A program made the position numbers and the translations under genes. A stretch of DNA of 35,839 bases from contig JAKZES010000053.1 in NCBI GenBank assembly GCA_022548915.1, forward strand, positions 1 through 35,839, given 5' to 3'. The notes beneath the pieces were generated by a model. The model saw nothing but the letters and a program-made list of their open reading frames with translations. It was not told the origin of the DNA and did not search any database. Shown here piece by piece: positions 14,842-23,574 of the stretch (positions are counted from its first letter, which is position 1; every line of letters starts with the position of its first letter). This DNA comes from Verrucomicrobiaceae bacterium E54 (lineage in GTDB: Bacteria; Verrucomicrobiota; Verrucomicrobiia; Verrucomicrobiales; Akkermansiaceae).

Positions 14842-16254
14842 CTACCGTCCCGACTCCGACCTGTGTTTCTTGAAGATCGCCAGGGTCCGCTCGCGCTCTG
14901 CCTTGTGGTCGAGGCAGGGGAGCGGATAGTCGTCGGCGATGGGGCGCCCGTTTTCCGGAGCTTCGTGAAGCGCGTTGGCCGGCACGTCGGCCAGTTCGGG
15001 CACCCAGTGCCGGATGTAGTCGCCCTTCGGGTCGTGCCGCTTCGACTGCGACCAGGGATTCTGGATCCGGAAATAGGGTGCCGCATCGGCCCCGGTGCCG
15101 GCACTCCATTGCCAGCCCCCGTTGTTCGATGCGATCTCGCCGTCGAGCAGGTGCTGCATGAAGAAGGACTCCCCAAGACGCCAGTCGAGATGGAGGTCCT
15201 TGGTTAGGAACATGGCGGTGATCATCCTCACCCGGTTGTGCATGAAACCGGTGTTGAGGAGCTCGCGCATGCCGGCATCGACGATGGGAAAGCCGGTCCG
15301 GCCCTCCTTCCAGGCTTCGAATTTCTCGCCGGGCTCATCCCAGGGCAGGTCCCGCCAGTCGGGATTGAACTCCTCCTCGAGCACGTTCGGGAAATGATGG
15401 AGGATCGCCATGTAGAACTCTCGCCACGCCAGCTCCTTGACGAAGGTGTCGAGGCCCTGGCGGGTATCCGGCGAGCGGGTCGCCTTGCGGGCCTCCTCGA
15501 CCCGGCGGAAAATCGTGCGCACCGAGAGAAGACCGAACCTCAGATCCTGGGAAAGTCGCGAGGTTCCGGCGACGGACGGGCTGTCGCGGCGTTCTGCGTA
15601 GCGGGCGAGCCGCTCGTCGACCGCCGTCTTGAGTCGGTCGAGCGCGGCCCGTTCCCCGGGCTCGACCAGCCGGGCGTCCGGCTCGGGGAGGCCCCAGTGC
15701 GAAACATCGGGCAAATCCTCGGAGCGAAGGTTTCGGGGGGTGCCGAGATCCTTCGGCCGGGGCAGCGGGGGATCCTTGTCGAGTGAGAGCCAGTTGTTGC
15801 TGTAGGGCGTGTAAACGCGATAGGGCTCACCGGCCTTGGTGAGGACCTGCTGCGGCGTGTGGAGGGTGACGTCGTGCCAGCCGTGGCATTCGATGCCCCA
15901 CTCGGCACACTTCTCGGCCAGCCGCCGTTCGACCTCTTTTCCGTGGGGATCCGGGTCGCGGTTGAAATGGATGGCAGTGGCCCCGGTCTCCTCCACCAGC
16001 TCACGCAGGCGCTCGATGGGACCACCCGTGCGCAGGATCAATCGGCCACCGAGTGTGCGGAGATTGGCATCAAGGGATCTGAGGCAACCGCAGAGAAAGT
16101 GCTGGCGCTTCGGCCCGGTCCAGGCGTGTTTTTCCTTCCAACTGCTTAAGAGATAGCAAGGAACAACGGCATCGTGAGCCATGGATGCCCGCAGCAGGGC
16201 GGTGTTGTCCAGGACGCGGAGATCGCGTCGAAACCAGTGGATTGCCGGGCCCAT
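14842..16254 (-). CDS. phr: Deoxyribodipyrimidine photolyase (class I type)
   Basis: Light-driven repair of UV-induced pyrimidine dimers using FAD. The 470-residue protein begins with the photolyase alpha/beta domain (GPAIHWFRRDLRVLDNTAL), and the C-terminal helical FAD domain has the hallmark stretches TGFPIVDAGMRELLNTGFMH, RVRMITAMFLTKDLHLDWR and NNGGWQWSAGTGADAAPYFR. These contain the FAD contacts and the Trp electron-transfer region, so it should be active. The ATG at 16254 is preferred over a TTG 12 nt upstream. It is monocistronic or loosely linked to the AP2-like gene 58 nt upstream. Confidence 0.93.
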   Translation of the reverse strand: MGPAIHWFRRDLRVLDNTALLRASMAHDAVVPCYLLSSWKEKHAWTGPKRQHFLCGCLRSLDANLRTLGGRLILRTGGPIERLRELVEETGATAIHFNRDPDPHGKEVERRLAEKCAEWGIECHGWHDVTLHTPQQVLTKAGEPYRVYTPYSNNWLSLDKDPPLPRPKDLGTPRNLRSEDLPDVSHWGLPEPDARLVEPGERAALDRLKTAVDERLARYAERRDSPSVAGTSRLSQDLRFGLLSVRTIFRRVEEARKATRSPDTRQGLDTFVKELAWREFYMAILHHFPNVLEEEFNPDWRDLPWDEPGEKFEAWKEGRTGFPIVDAGMRELLNTGFMHNRVRMITAMFLTKDLHLDWRLGESFFMQHLLDGEIASNNGGWQWSAGTGADAAPYFRIQNPWSQSKRHDPKGDYIRHWVPELADVPANALHEAPENGRPIADDYPLPCLDHKAERERTLAIFKKHRSESGR

Positions 16255-16312
16255 GCCGATCAGCAAAGCCCGGCATTCGGACGACGCAAGCCCGGAGGTC
16301 CGCCGCAGGTCA

Positions 16313-16573
16313 TCAGGCGGTGTCGAGGATCTTCTCGATCTTCTTCACCGTGGTGGCGCTCAACTTGCCCCCGATGCGGCGGGAGCGGGAGAGTACCTCC
16401 TTGATTTCGTCCAGGGCGGCCTCGGCGGCACGCAGGGACTTTCTTCCCCCTCCATACTGTTTGTCGGAGAAGTACTTGGTGAAAGTGGCTCCTCCACGGC
16501 TGATGCAGAGCCTCCATCCCTGGAAAGCGGTGTTCTCGTAGGTGAAGCGGGTGAGATTTCTTTTGGACTTCAT
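16313..16573 (-). CDS. Small AP2-like putative DNA-binding protein
   Basis: An 86-residue protein. Its centre, FQGWRLCISRGGATFTKYFS followed by DKQYGGGRKSLRAAEAALDE, has the pattern of AP2-like three-strand-plus-helix DNA-binding domains: W-R-x-x-I, then K-Y/T-F, then a G-G turn and A-A-x-x-x-x-D/E helix. Small stand-alone proteins of this kind are recalled from Verrucomicrobia, but the assignment is by eye. A basic tail (GGKLSATTVKKIEKIL) may add a contact. ATG 16573 is preferred because GAAGGG lies five bases upstream; an in-frame ATG at 16600 would add 9 residues. Confidence 0.6.
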   Translation of the reverse strand: MKSKRNLTRFTYENTAFQGWRLCISRGGATFTKYFSDKQYGGGRKSLRAAEAALDEIKEVLSRSRRIGGKLSATTVKKIEKILDTA

Positions 16574-16703
16574 GATAGCCCTTCGTTCGGCTGTCTTCAT
16601 GTGGCATCATCGCACGTCATCCGGGGGAATGCGACAGGTTTTTGATTGGGAAATGTTAGGCTTTCTACGAGGGATTTTTCTTCGCTGGGGGGTGAAATTT
16701 GCT

Positions 16704-16732
16704 TTGCCAAGCCGGTGGGGTTCCCCTTAAGT
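16704..16732 (+). promoter_or_regulatory. Sigma-70-type promoter of rpoA-rplQ
   Basis: TTGCCA (16704-16709), a 17-bp spacer and TTAAGT (16727-16732) lie 106 nt upstream of the rpoA start, giving a leader of about 100 nt. The same TTGCnA-17-TTAA layout occurs upstream of the lysine-rich gene (28649-28677). No attenuator-type hairpin is obvious in the leader. Confidence 0.5.
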
Positions 16733-16838
16733 CCCCGCCCGCGCGAGCCTGCCGAACCGCCGTAGGTCCTCCGGGCAGCCCGTTTCACAACGGCCTGTCA
16801 TGCTCGTCGGAGGGAAACCCGGCAAATCGAACCCGACC

Positions 16839-17924
16839 ATGTCAACAACCACACTGTCTCGATTCGAGATCCCCAACCGCCTCGTCCGCGACGAGGATAC
16901 CGCCTCCGACGTTTACGCCCAGTTTGTTGCCGAGCCTTTCGAGCGCGGCTACGGGCACACCCTCGGAAACTCCCTTCGCCGCGTGCTTCTCGGCTCGCTC
17001 GAGGGCGCCGCGATCACCTCGGTCCGCATCGCCGGCGTGCAGCACGAGTTTTCCAGCCTTCCGGGCGTTGTGGAGGATGTCACCGACATCATCCTCAACC
17101 TCAAGAAGGTGAAGTTCAAACACCACGACAAGGAGCCCCGCATCCTCACCATCAAGGTGGAGAAGGAAGGCGTCGTGACCGCCGGCGACATCCAGGAGGA
17201 CAACCTTTACGAGGTGGTCAACAAGAAGCAGGTCATCTGCACCCTCGACAAGAAGGTGAAGTTCGACTGCGAGTTCGAAGTCCGCGTGGGTCGCGGCTTC
17301 TCGACCGGCGATGAGAACAAGCGCAAGGACCAGCCGATCGGCGTGATCGCCATCGACTCGATCTTCTCGCCCGTCACCCGCGTCAAGTATGCGGTGGACA
17401 GCACCCGGGTCGGCCAGATGACCGACTACGACAAGCTGGTCCTCGACATCTGGACCGACGGTCGCGTCACCCCGCAGGACGCCCTGCTGCAGGCCTCGGC
17501 CATTCTCCGCCACCACCTCGACGTGTTCGTCAACTACGACGAGAACGCGGTGGACTTCGAGGAGGCTCCGGCCGAGGCGAGCGAGGAGAATGCCGCACTG
17601 AAGAAGCTTCTCAACATGTCGGTGAACGAGATCGAGCTTTCGGTCCGCGCCGCCAACTGCCTCAACAACGCCAACATCACCTCGGTGGGTCAGCTGGCGA
17701 TGAAGACCGAGGCGGAAATGCTCAAGTACCGCAACTTCGGCAAGAAGTCCCTCAACGAGATCAAGGACAAGCTCTCCGAGCTGGGCCTCGGTCTCGGCAT
17801 GTCGCTTGATCCCACGCTCCTCACCGGTCCGGTGGCGGGTGCCGCTCCGGCACCGCGTCTCGGGGTGGAGGATGAGGCTCCCGTGGGCCTTGCCGACCTG
17901 ATTGCCCAGAACCTCGACGACTGA
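16839..17924 (+). CDS. rpoA: DNA-directed RNA polymerase subunit alpha
   Basis: Scaffold subunit for RNA polymerase assembly and activator contact. The 361-residue protein has the N-terminal dimerisation domain ([20 protein letters not shown]), an acidic linker ([17 protein letters not shown]), the C-terminal helix-hairpin-helix domain ([20 protein letters not shown] ... [20 protein letters not shown]), and a C-terminal extension of about 40 residues (from [12 protein letters not shown]) beyond the E. coli end. ATG 16839 is preferred; an ATG 39 nt upstream is in frame but adds an unconserved leader. rplQ follows 8 nt later; the usual rpsM-rpsK-rpsD are not upstream. Confidence 0.96.
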   Translation: MSTTTLSRFEIPNRLVRDEDTASDVYAQFVAEPFERGYGHTLGNSLRRVLLGSLEGAAITSVRIAGVQHEFSSLPGVVEDVTDIILNLKKVKFKHHDKEPRILTIKVEKEGVVTAGDIQEDNLYEVVNKKQVICTLDKKVKFDCEFEVRVGRGFSTGDENKRKDQPIGVIAIDSIFSPVTRVKYAVDSTRVGQMTDYDKLVLDIWTDGRVTPQDALLQASAILRHHLDVFVNYDENAVDFEEAPAEASEENAALKKLLNMSVNEIELSVRAANCLNNANITSVGQLAMKTEAEMLKYRNFGKKSLNEIKDKLSELGLGLGMSLDPTLLTGPVAGAAPAPRLGVEDEAPVGLADLIAQNLDD

Positions 17925-17932
17925 TTCGGACC

Positions 17933-18523
17933 ATGAGACATCGCAACAAGACCGCAAAACTGAAGCGCAACGCCTCCCAGCGTCGCGCCCTGCTGGCCAA
18001 TCTGGCCTGCAGCCTGATCGAACATGGTCGGATCCGCACGACTCTGGGCAAGGCCAAGGCGCTCCGTCCGCTGGCGGAGAAGCTGGTCACGCTCGGCAAG
18101 CGGGGAGACCTGCACGCCCGTCGCCAGGCCGTCGCCTTCCTGCGCCACAAGGACGTGGTGAAGAAGCTCTTCGATGAGGTCGCCCCGCGTTCGAAGGATC
18201 GTCCCGGCGGCTACTGCCGGATCACCAAGCTCGGTGCCCGCATGACCGATGCCGCCGAGATGGCCTTCATCGAGTGGGTCGATCTGCCGGCCGAGGATTC
18301 CGACGAGCTGGAAGCCGCACCTGCGGCTGCCGCCGAAGAACCCGCCGCCGAGGCCAGCGAGGAAACCGCCGAGGAAACTCCGGTGGAGGAGACCGCCGAG
18401 GAGGAAACTCCCGCTGCTGAAGCAGAAGTCACCGAGGAGGAAGCTCCCGCTGCTGAAGCGGAAGTGGCCGAAGAGGAGGCTGTCGATAGCGAGGAGACCG
18501 AGGAAGAGAAGCCCAAGGCCTGA
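17933..18523 (+). CDS. rplQ: 50S ribosomal protein L17 with acidic C-terminal tail
   Basis: Residues 1-120 are bL17 ([20 protein letters not shown] ... [20 protein letters not shown]), which sits near the polypeptide exit region of the large subunit. The remaining about 75 residues are a low-complexity Glu/Ala/Pro tail partly built from a 12-residue tandem repeat ([12 protein letters not shown]-type), not found in E. coli L17 (127 aa). It follows rpoA by 8 nt and is ended by a perfect intrinsic terminator. The tail is continuous in frame, not a frameshift. Confidence 0.95.
   Translation: MRHRNKTAKLKRNASQRRALLANLACSLIEHGRIRTTLGKAKALRPLAEKLVTLGKRGDLHARRQAVAFLRHKDVVKKLFDEVAPRSKDRPGGYCRITKLGARMTDAAEMAFIEWVDLPAEDSDELEAAPAAAAEEPAAEASEETAEETPVEETAEEETPAAEAEVTEEEAPAAEAEVAEEEAVDSEETEEEKPKA
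18401..18472 (+). repeat. Two-unit 36-bp tandem repeat in rplQ
   Basis: Units 18401-18436 and 18437-18472 share GAGGAA, CTCCCGCTGCTGAAGC and GAAGT at identical offsets; a diverged third start (GAGGAG) follows. It encodes the repeated 12-residue acidic block of the L17 tail. Confidence 0.7.
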
Positions 18524-18544
18524 TTCCGGACTCCATTGCCTTTT

Positions 18545-18580
18545 AAAACGCCCGCAGGATTTCCCTGCGGGCGTTTTCTT
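18545..18580 (+). terminator. Intrinsic terminator of rpoA-rplQ
   Basis: AAAACGCCCGCAGG (18545-18558) and CCTGCGGGCGTTTT (18564-18577) form a perfect 14-bp stem around a 5-nt loop, ending in TTTTCTT. It lies 22 nt after the rplQ stop. Confidence 0.93.
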
Positions 18581-18654
18581 TGGATCGGGACGACTCGGTC
18601 GCCTTCGGACAGATCCTTGATAAATCGGGGACCGCTGCTTCGTTCCCCGGTGCC

Positions 18655-21600
18655 ATGAACGGGCATGTGTCAGTCTGGATTGTCGGTCTTGCCGGCCTGG
18701 CCATGCCGTTTTCCGCCGTTGCCGAGGAGGTTCGTTTCAACCATGACATCCGGCCGATTCTCTCGCAGAAGTGCATCGCCTGCCACGGGCCGGACGCGAA
18801 GCACCGGGCGGCGGAGCTTCGTCTCGACACTCCAGAGGGTGCCTACGCGGCACTCGAGGAAGGGATCGGGCATGCGATTGTTCCGGGTGATCCGGATGCC
18901 TCGGTGTTGATGGCCCGTATCCTTTCCGATGATCCCGAGGTGGTGATGCCGCCGCCGAAGTTCAACAAGACGGTCACGCCCGAGGAACAGGCGCTGCTCA
19001 GGCGTTGGATCGAACAGGGTGCGGAGTATGAAGCCCACTGGGCATACGTGCCGTTGAAACGGCCGGAAGTTCCGAAACCGCGGAAGCATGCCGGTCTGGT
19101 GCGAAATCCCATCGATGCCTTCATCCTGGATCGACTGGAGGAGGAGGGGATCGAGCCGTCGCCGGAGGCTGATCCTGCCACGCTGAAGCGCCGGATCAGC
19201 CTCGACCTGACCGGATTGCCACCGGAGCCGGGTGGGAATGAGAATGTGGTGCAGACGATCGAGAGGGCCTTGGGCAGCGAAGCATTTGGCGAGCGGATGG
19301 CGGTGCCGTGGCTCGACGTGGTTCGCTTCGCCGACACGGTCGGCTACCACGGCGACCAGAATCAGCGGATCTTCCCCTATCGCGACTACGTGATCGACGC
19401 CTTCAACGACAACAAGCCCTTCGACGTCTTTGTCCGCGAGCAGTTGGCCGGCGATCTTCTCCCCGATGCGACGGATGAGCAGCACATCGCCAGTGGCTTC
19501 AACCGGCTGAACCTGGTCACCCGTGAGGGAGGGGCGCAGTCGAAGGAGTATTTCAAGAAGTATGCGGCGGACCGGGTGCGGGCGGTGGGGACGGCGTTCC
19601 TCGGACAGACGACGGCCTGCGCCGAGTGCCACGATCACAAGTATGACCCGATCACGCAGCGCGACTTCTATTCGCTGGCGGCCTTCTTCGACGACGTCAT
19701 GCAATGGGGCGTTTACAACAATTATGTCGGGGGAACGAAATACACCGGCAACAACGATCCCTACACCCCGGAGCGCATCGTCCGTCCCGATTCCCTGGTG
19801 GAACGCTTGAACCTTCTCCGCGACCGGGCCTTCCAGAGTCTGGAGACGGAGATGGTCTCCGAGGCACCTGTGGCGGGGCTGCAGGATCTTCGCGAGTTTG
19901 CAAAAGGTCACCCCGATGGCTGGGCCCCGCTGAAGCCCGTGACGGTCAGGTCGGAGAAGGCGACGCCGCATGAACTCGGGGAGGATTCGACGGTGCGTTT
20001 CAGCGGTCCGGCGGTGAAGGACGAGCGCACCGGGATCGAGCTGGAGTTCGCCGCCGATCGTCTCGGCAGCCTGCGTCTCGAAGCGCTTCCGGATCCCGAG
20101 CATGGTGCCGTGGGCCGCGAGTCGGGCGGGCATTTCACGCTCAAGCCGGAGTTCTTTTTAGTGCCGCGGGAAGGCGATCCGCAGAAGCTTGCGATCCGCT
20201 GGTCGCAGGCGGATCTCGATCGGGAGCACGGTTTCGCCGGAGGCATCGATCATGGTGACCGGCGGACTCTGCAACTCGATCCGAAGCAGGGCTGGCAGTC
20301 GGCGCCGAAGCCGGGTTACGAGGGCCCCGATTCGCTCGTGCGGCGGACGCAGACCGCCGTCTTCTGCCTCGAGAATCCGCTCGAGGTCCCGGAGGGGGCG
20401 ATGCTGAAGGTGGTGCTGGCGGGCAACACGGCTTCGATACTGAGGGTTTCCCAGAGCCCGGTGCTGGATCCGGTGGCGGGTGAAGCGGCCTTCACCGAGG
20501 CCTTCCATCGGGCACTCCGCGAGGACAGCACGACCGCCCATGCCGCCTGGCATTTGTGCGAAACGCCGCCCGCAAAGTTGCCGCAGGGCTATCGGGATCT
20601 GCTCGACCAGATCCGGGAATGCCGCTCCGGGTGGACCCGGACACTGGTCACGGTGAAGGTCGATAAGCCGGAATTTCCCACCCGCATTCTTCCCCGGGGT
20701 GACTGGCAGAACGACTCCGGGGAGCTGGTGGAACCCGCGGTGCTTTCGTTCCTGCCGTCCGAGTCGCTGCCGAAGGACCGGAAACTCACCCGGCTCGATC
20801 TTGCCGAGTGGATCGTCGCCGACGAAAACCCGCTGACCGCCCGCCACTTCGTCAACCGCCTGTGGAAGCAGTTCTTCGGCAGGGGCTTGTCAAACATTCT
20901 CGACGACCTCGGCGGCCAGGGCGAGCCGCCGTCGCATCCGGATCTTCTCGACTGGCTGGCCGTCGAGTTCCGCGAGTCGGGCTGGGACGTGAAGCACATG
21001 GTGCGGCTCATCCTCGACTCGCACGCCTACCGGCAGGAAAGCGCCCGGCGGGGCGACTTGCTGGAGGTCGATCCCTACAACCGGCTCTTTGCCCAGCAGG
21101 GGGCGCGACGGCTCGACGCCGAGTTCATCCGTGATCAGGCACTGGCGGTCGCCGGGCTGCTCGACACCTCGTATGTCGGCGGTCCATCGGTCCGCGTCTA
21201 TCAGCCCGAGAATTACTACGCCAACCTCAACTTCCCGACGCGGACCTACGCGCCGCACCTCGACTTCCGCCAGCACCGGCGGTCGGTGTATGTCCACTGG
21301 CAGCGCACCTTCCTGCTGCCGACGCTCGCGAACTTCGATGCCCCGGCCCGGGATGAGTGCGCGGCCGACCGCTTGCAGGCGAACATCCCGCAACAGGCGC
21401 TGACCCTGCTCAACGATCCGGTGTACGTCGAGGCGGCCCGGGGGTTTGCCGTCCGGGTGCTGAGCGAAACGCCGGATGCCGAGCCCGCCGGGCGCCTTGC
21501 GCGGATGTTCGAGCTCGTGCTTTCCCGACAGCCGGACCAGCTCGAGCGTCAGCGGTTGCTCGATTTCCAGAAACGGCAGGAGCAGAACTTCCGCGAGGGC

Positions 21601-21735
21601 ACGGACGACGCCAACGCCTTCCTCGGCATCGGCATCGCGCCCGTGCCCGAGGGCTTCGATGCCCATGAGCTGGCGGCCTGGACGCAGACCGCCCGGCTCG
21701 TGCTCAACCTTCACGAAAGCATCACCCGCTACTGA
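18655..21735 (+). CDS. Exported planctomycete-type cytochrome: PSCyt1-DUF1549-DUF1553 protein
   Basis: A 1026-residue exported protein. A signal peptide (residues 1-23, cut at AVA/EE) is followed by a PSCyt1 haem domain with CIACH at 40-44, a DUF1549 (PSCyt2) region with a second CxxCH (Cys322-His326, ACAECHDHKYDP), a central beta-rich insertion (about residues 440-700), and a DUF1553 (PSD1) domain (NPLTARHFVNRLWKQFFGRG ...). The family is abundant in Planctomycetes and Verrucomicrobia and typically sits beside DUF1501 proteins, as here; the substrate is unknown, with polysaccharide or sulfated-glycan catabolism often proposed. ATG 18655 was chosen because the signal peptide begins there. The DUF1501 gene starts 3 nt after its stop. 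Confidence 0.88.
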   Translation: MNGHVSVWIVGLAGLAMPFSAVAEEVRFNHDIRPILSQKCIACHGPDAKHRAAELRLDTPEGAYAALEEGIGHAIVPGDPDASVLMARILSDDPEVVMPPPKFNKTVTPEEQALLRRWIEQGAEYEAHWAYVPLKRPEVPKPRKHAGLVRNPIDAFILDRLEEEGIEPSPEADPATLKRRISLDLTGLPPEPGGNENVVQTIERALGSEAFGERMAVPWLDVVRFADTVGYHGDQNQRIFPYRDYVIDAFNDNKPFDVFVREQLAGDLLPDATDEQHIASGFNRLNLVTREGGAQSKEYFKKYAADRVRAVGTAFLGQTTACAECHDHKYDPITQRDFYSLAAFFDDVMQWGVYNNYVGGTKYTGNNDPYTPERIVRPDSLVERLNLLRDRAFQSLETEMVSEAPVAGLQDLREFAKGHPDGWAPLKPVTVRSEKATPHELGEDSTVRFSGPAVKDERTGIELEFAADRLGSLRLEALPDPEHGAVGRESGGHFTLKPEFFLVPREGDPQKLAIRWSQADLDREHGFAGGIDHGDRRTLQLDPKQGWQSAPKPGYEGPDSLVRRTQTAVFCLENPLEVPEGAMLKVVLAGNTASILRVSQSPVLDPVAGEAAFTEAFHRALREDSTTAHAAWHLCETPPAKLPQGYRDLLDQIRECRSGWTRTLVTVKVDKPEFPTRILPRGDWQNDSGELVEPAVLSFLPSESLPKDRKLTRLDLAEWIVADENPLTARHFVNRLWKQFFGRGLSNILDDLGGQGEPPSHPDLLDWLAVEFRESGWDVKHMVRLILDSHAYRQESARRGDLLEVDPYNRLFAQQGARRLDAEFIRDQALAVAGLLDTSYVGGPSVRVYQPENYYANLNFPTRTYAPHLDFRQHRRSVYVHWQRTFLLPTLANFDAPARDECAADRLQANIPQQALTLLNDPVYVEAARGFAVRVLSETPDAEPAGRLARMFELVLSRQPDQLERQRLLDFQKRQEQNFREGTDDANAFLGIGIAPVPEGFDAHELAAWTQTARLVLNLHESITRY

Positions 21736-21738
21736 GTC

Positions 21739-23169
21739 ATGTTCCTCGATCCCCAGCACGCGATGTCGGTCAACCGGCGCACCTTCCTGCACCGGTCCTT
21801 CGCGGGCCTCGGCGGCATCGCGCTCGCCTCGTTGAACAGCCGGGCGACGGCATCGGAGCGCCCCTGGCCGGGAATCTTCGAGAACGCCCGGCACTTCGCG
21901 CCGAAGGCGAAGCGGGTGATCCACCTGTGCATGGCGGGCGGTCCGTCGCATCTGGAAACCTTCGACCACAAGCCCGAGCTGTCGAAGCTCGACGGCCAGC
22001 CCTTCCCCGAGTCCTTCACCGCCGGACAACAGCTCGCGCAACTCCAGGGCAAGAAGCTGGTCGCGCGCGGGGCGGTCACCGGATTCAAGCAGCATGGCGA
22101 GTCGGGACTTTGGGTGTCCGACTACTTCCCGCACCTGGGGTCGGTCGCCGACGAGTTGTGCATCGTGCGCTCGATGCGGACCGAGCAGATCAACCACGAC
22201 CCGGCCCACGCCTTCATGAACACCGGGTCGATCGTGAAGGGGCGCCCGTCGATGGGATCGTGGCTGCTCTATGGTCTCGGAGCCGAAACCGAGAACCTTC
22301 CAGGCTACGTGGTCCTCATTTCGACGCCGCGGGGCGGTCGTTCGGCCCAGCCGATCTCATCACGGCAGTGGTCCGCCGGATTCCTGCCGAGCCGGTTCCA
22401 GGGCGTGCAGTTCCAGTCGAAGGGGGACGCGGTGCACTTCATCGGCAACCCCGAGGGGATCTGCCAGTCCACCCAGCGCCAGATGATCGACGAGGTGAAG
22501 TTTCTCAACGGCCATCTTCGAGAGTCGCGCATCGATCCGGAGATCGACACCCGGATCGCCCAGTATGAGATGGCCTTCCGGATGCAGTCATCGGTGCCGG
22601 AACTCACCGACATGTCGGGCGAGTCGCAGGACACGCTCGACATGTACGGCGTCGAGGCCCCGGGCGACGGCAGCTTCGCCTCGAACTGCCTGCTGGCCCG
22701 CCGGATGCTCGAGCAGGGCGTCCGCTTCGTGCAGCTCTACCACCGCGGCTGGGACCACCACGGCGACATCAAGAAGTACATGGAGGTTTCGGCCGGATCC
22801 GCCGACCAGGCATCGGCGGCGCTGATCAAGGACCTGAAGCAGCGCGGCATGCTCGAGGACACCCTGGTGATCTGGGGTGGCGAATTCGGGCGGACACCGA
22901 TGGGGCAGGGGTCGGGTCGCGACCACCACATCAATGCCTTTTCCATCGCCCTGGCGGGCGGCGGGGTGAAGCCCGGGATCGCGTATGGGAAAACCGACGA
23001 GCTGGGCTACGGCGTGGTCGAGAACGAGGTCACGGTCCACGACCTGCACGCGACGATGCTCCGCCTCTGCGGGCTGGACGACAGCCGCTTCACCTACCAG
23101 TTCCAGGGGCTCGACTTCAAGTTGTCGGGAGTGGAACCGGCGAAGGTCGTCGAGCACATCCTTCTGTGA
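21739..23169 (+). CDS. Tat-exported DUF1501 (alkaline-phosphatase-superfamily) protein
   Basis: A 476-residue protein with a twin-arginine signal (NRRTFLHRSFAGLGGIALAS, Arg13-Arg14), so it is exported folded. The mature part is a DUF1501 protein of the alkaline phosphatase/sulfatase superfamily: HLCMAGGPSHLETFDHKPEL near the N-terminus, HGDIKKYM in the middle, and WGGEFGRTPMGQGSGRDHH in the metal-binding C-terminal half. The start is 3 nt after the cytochrome's stop, so the pair is one operon. Substrate and reaction are unknown. Confidence 0.88.
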   Translation: MFLDPQHAMSVNRRTFLHRSFAGLGGIALASLNSRATASERPWPGIFENARHFAPKAKRVIHLCMAGGPSHLETFDHKPELSKLDGQPFPESFTAGQQLAQLQGKKLVARGAVTGFKQHGESGLWVSDYFPHLGSVADELCIVRSMRTEQINHDPAHAFMNTGSIVKGRPSMGSWLLYGLGAETENLPGYVVLISTPRGGRSAQPISSRQWSAGFLPSRFQGVQFQSKGDAVHFIGNPEGICQSTQRQMIDEVKFLNGHLRESRIDPEIDTRIAQYEMAFRMQSSVPELTDMSGESQDTLDMYGVEAPGDGSFASNCLLARRMLEQGVRFVQLYHRGWDHHGDIKKYMEVSAGSADQASAALIKDLKQRGMLEDTLVIWGGEFGRTPMGQGSGRDHHINAFSIALAGGGVKPGIAYGKTDELGYGVVENEVTVHDLHATMLRLCGLDDSRFTYQFQGLDFKLSGVEPAKVVEHILL

Positions 23170-23178
23170 TCCGCTCGC

Positions 23179-23574
23179 CTACTGGATGAAGCGGATGCAG
23201 CCCGGGTAGCGGCTCCACTCGCCGCGGTTGGCGGAGATGCACGCCATGATGCCGGCGACGATCACGAGGACCGGCAGGACGAACAGCACCGGCATCAGGA
23301 AAAAGCCGATGACCACGATGCAGAGGATGAAGACGATGATCGCGGCGGCGAGCATCACCACGATGTAGGTGATCTGGAAGTTGAGCGCTTCCTTGCCGTG
23401 ATGGTCGATGAATCTGGATTCATCCTTTTTCACCAACCACAGGATCAGCGGCCCCACGAACCCGGTGAGCAGGCCCAGCAGGTGGCAGAGCATGGCCATG
23501 GTCCGCTCGTCCTGGGTCGGAAGGAGTGGCTGGCTTGCCGGCGGAATGGCCGGCGGCGTGTAGGGGTCGCTCAT
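23179..23574 (-). CDS. DUF4870 (Tic20-like) membrane protein
   Basis: A 131-residue protein with a proline-rich N-terminus (PYTPPAIPPASQPLLP), the DUF4870 core MLCHLLGLLTGFVGPLILWL followed by KKDESRFIDHHGKEALNFQI, then two long hydrophobic helices. It is an integral inner-membrane protein of unknown function. Its ATG overlaps the stop of the upstream S10 peptidase (ATGA), so it is the last gene of the minus-strand run that begins with the MidA-like gene. The 10-bp gap to the convergent DUF1501 gene leaves no room for a separate terminator. Confidence 0.85.
   Translation of the reverse strand: MSDPYTPPAIPPASQPLLPTQDERTMAMLCHLLGLLTGFVGPLILWLVKKDESRFIDHHGKEALNFQITYIVVMLAAAIIVFILCIVVIGFFLMPVLFVLPVLVIVAGIMACISANRGEWSRYPGCIRFIQ

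Noticed and set aside
16842-17957. Minus-strand frame opposite rpoA
   Set aside because: Shadow of rpoA codon bias.
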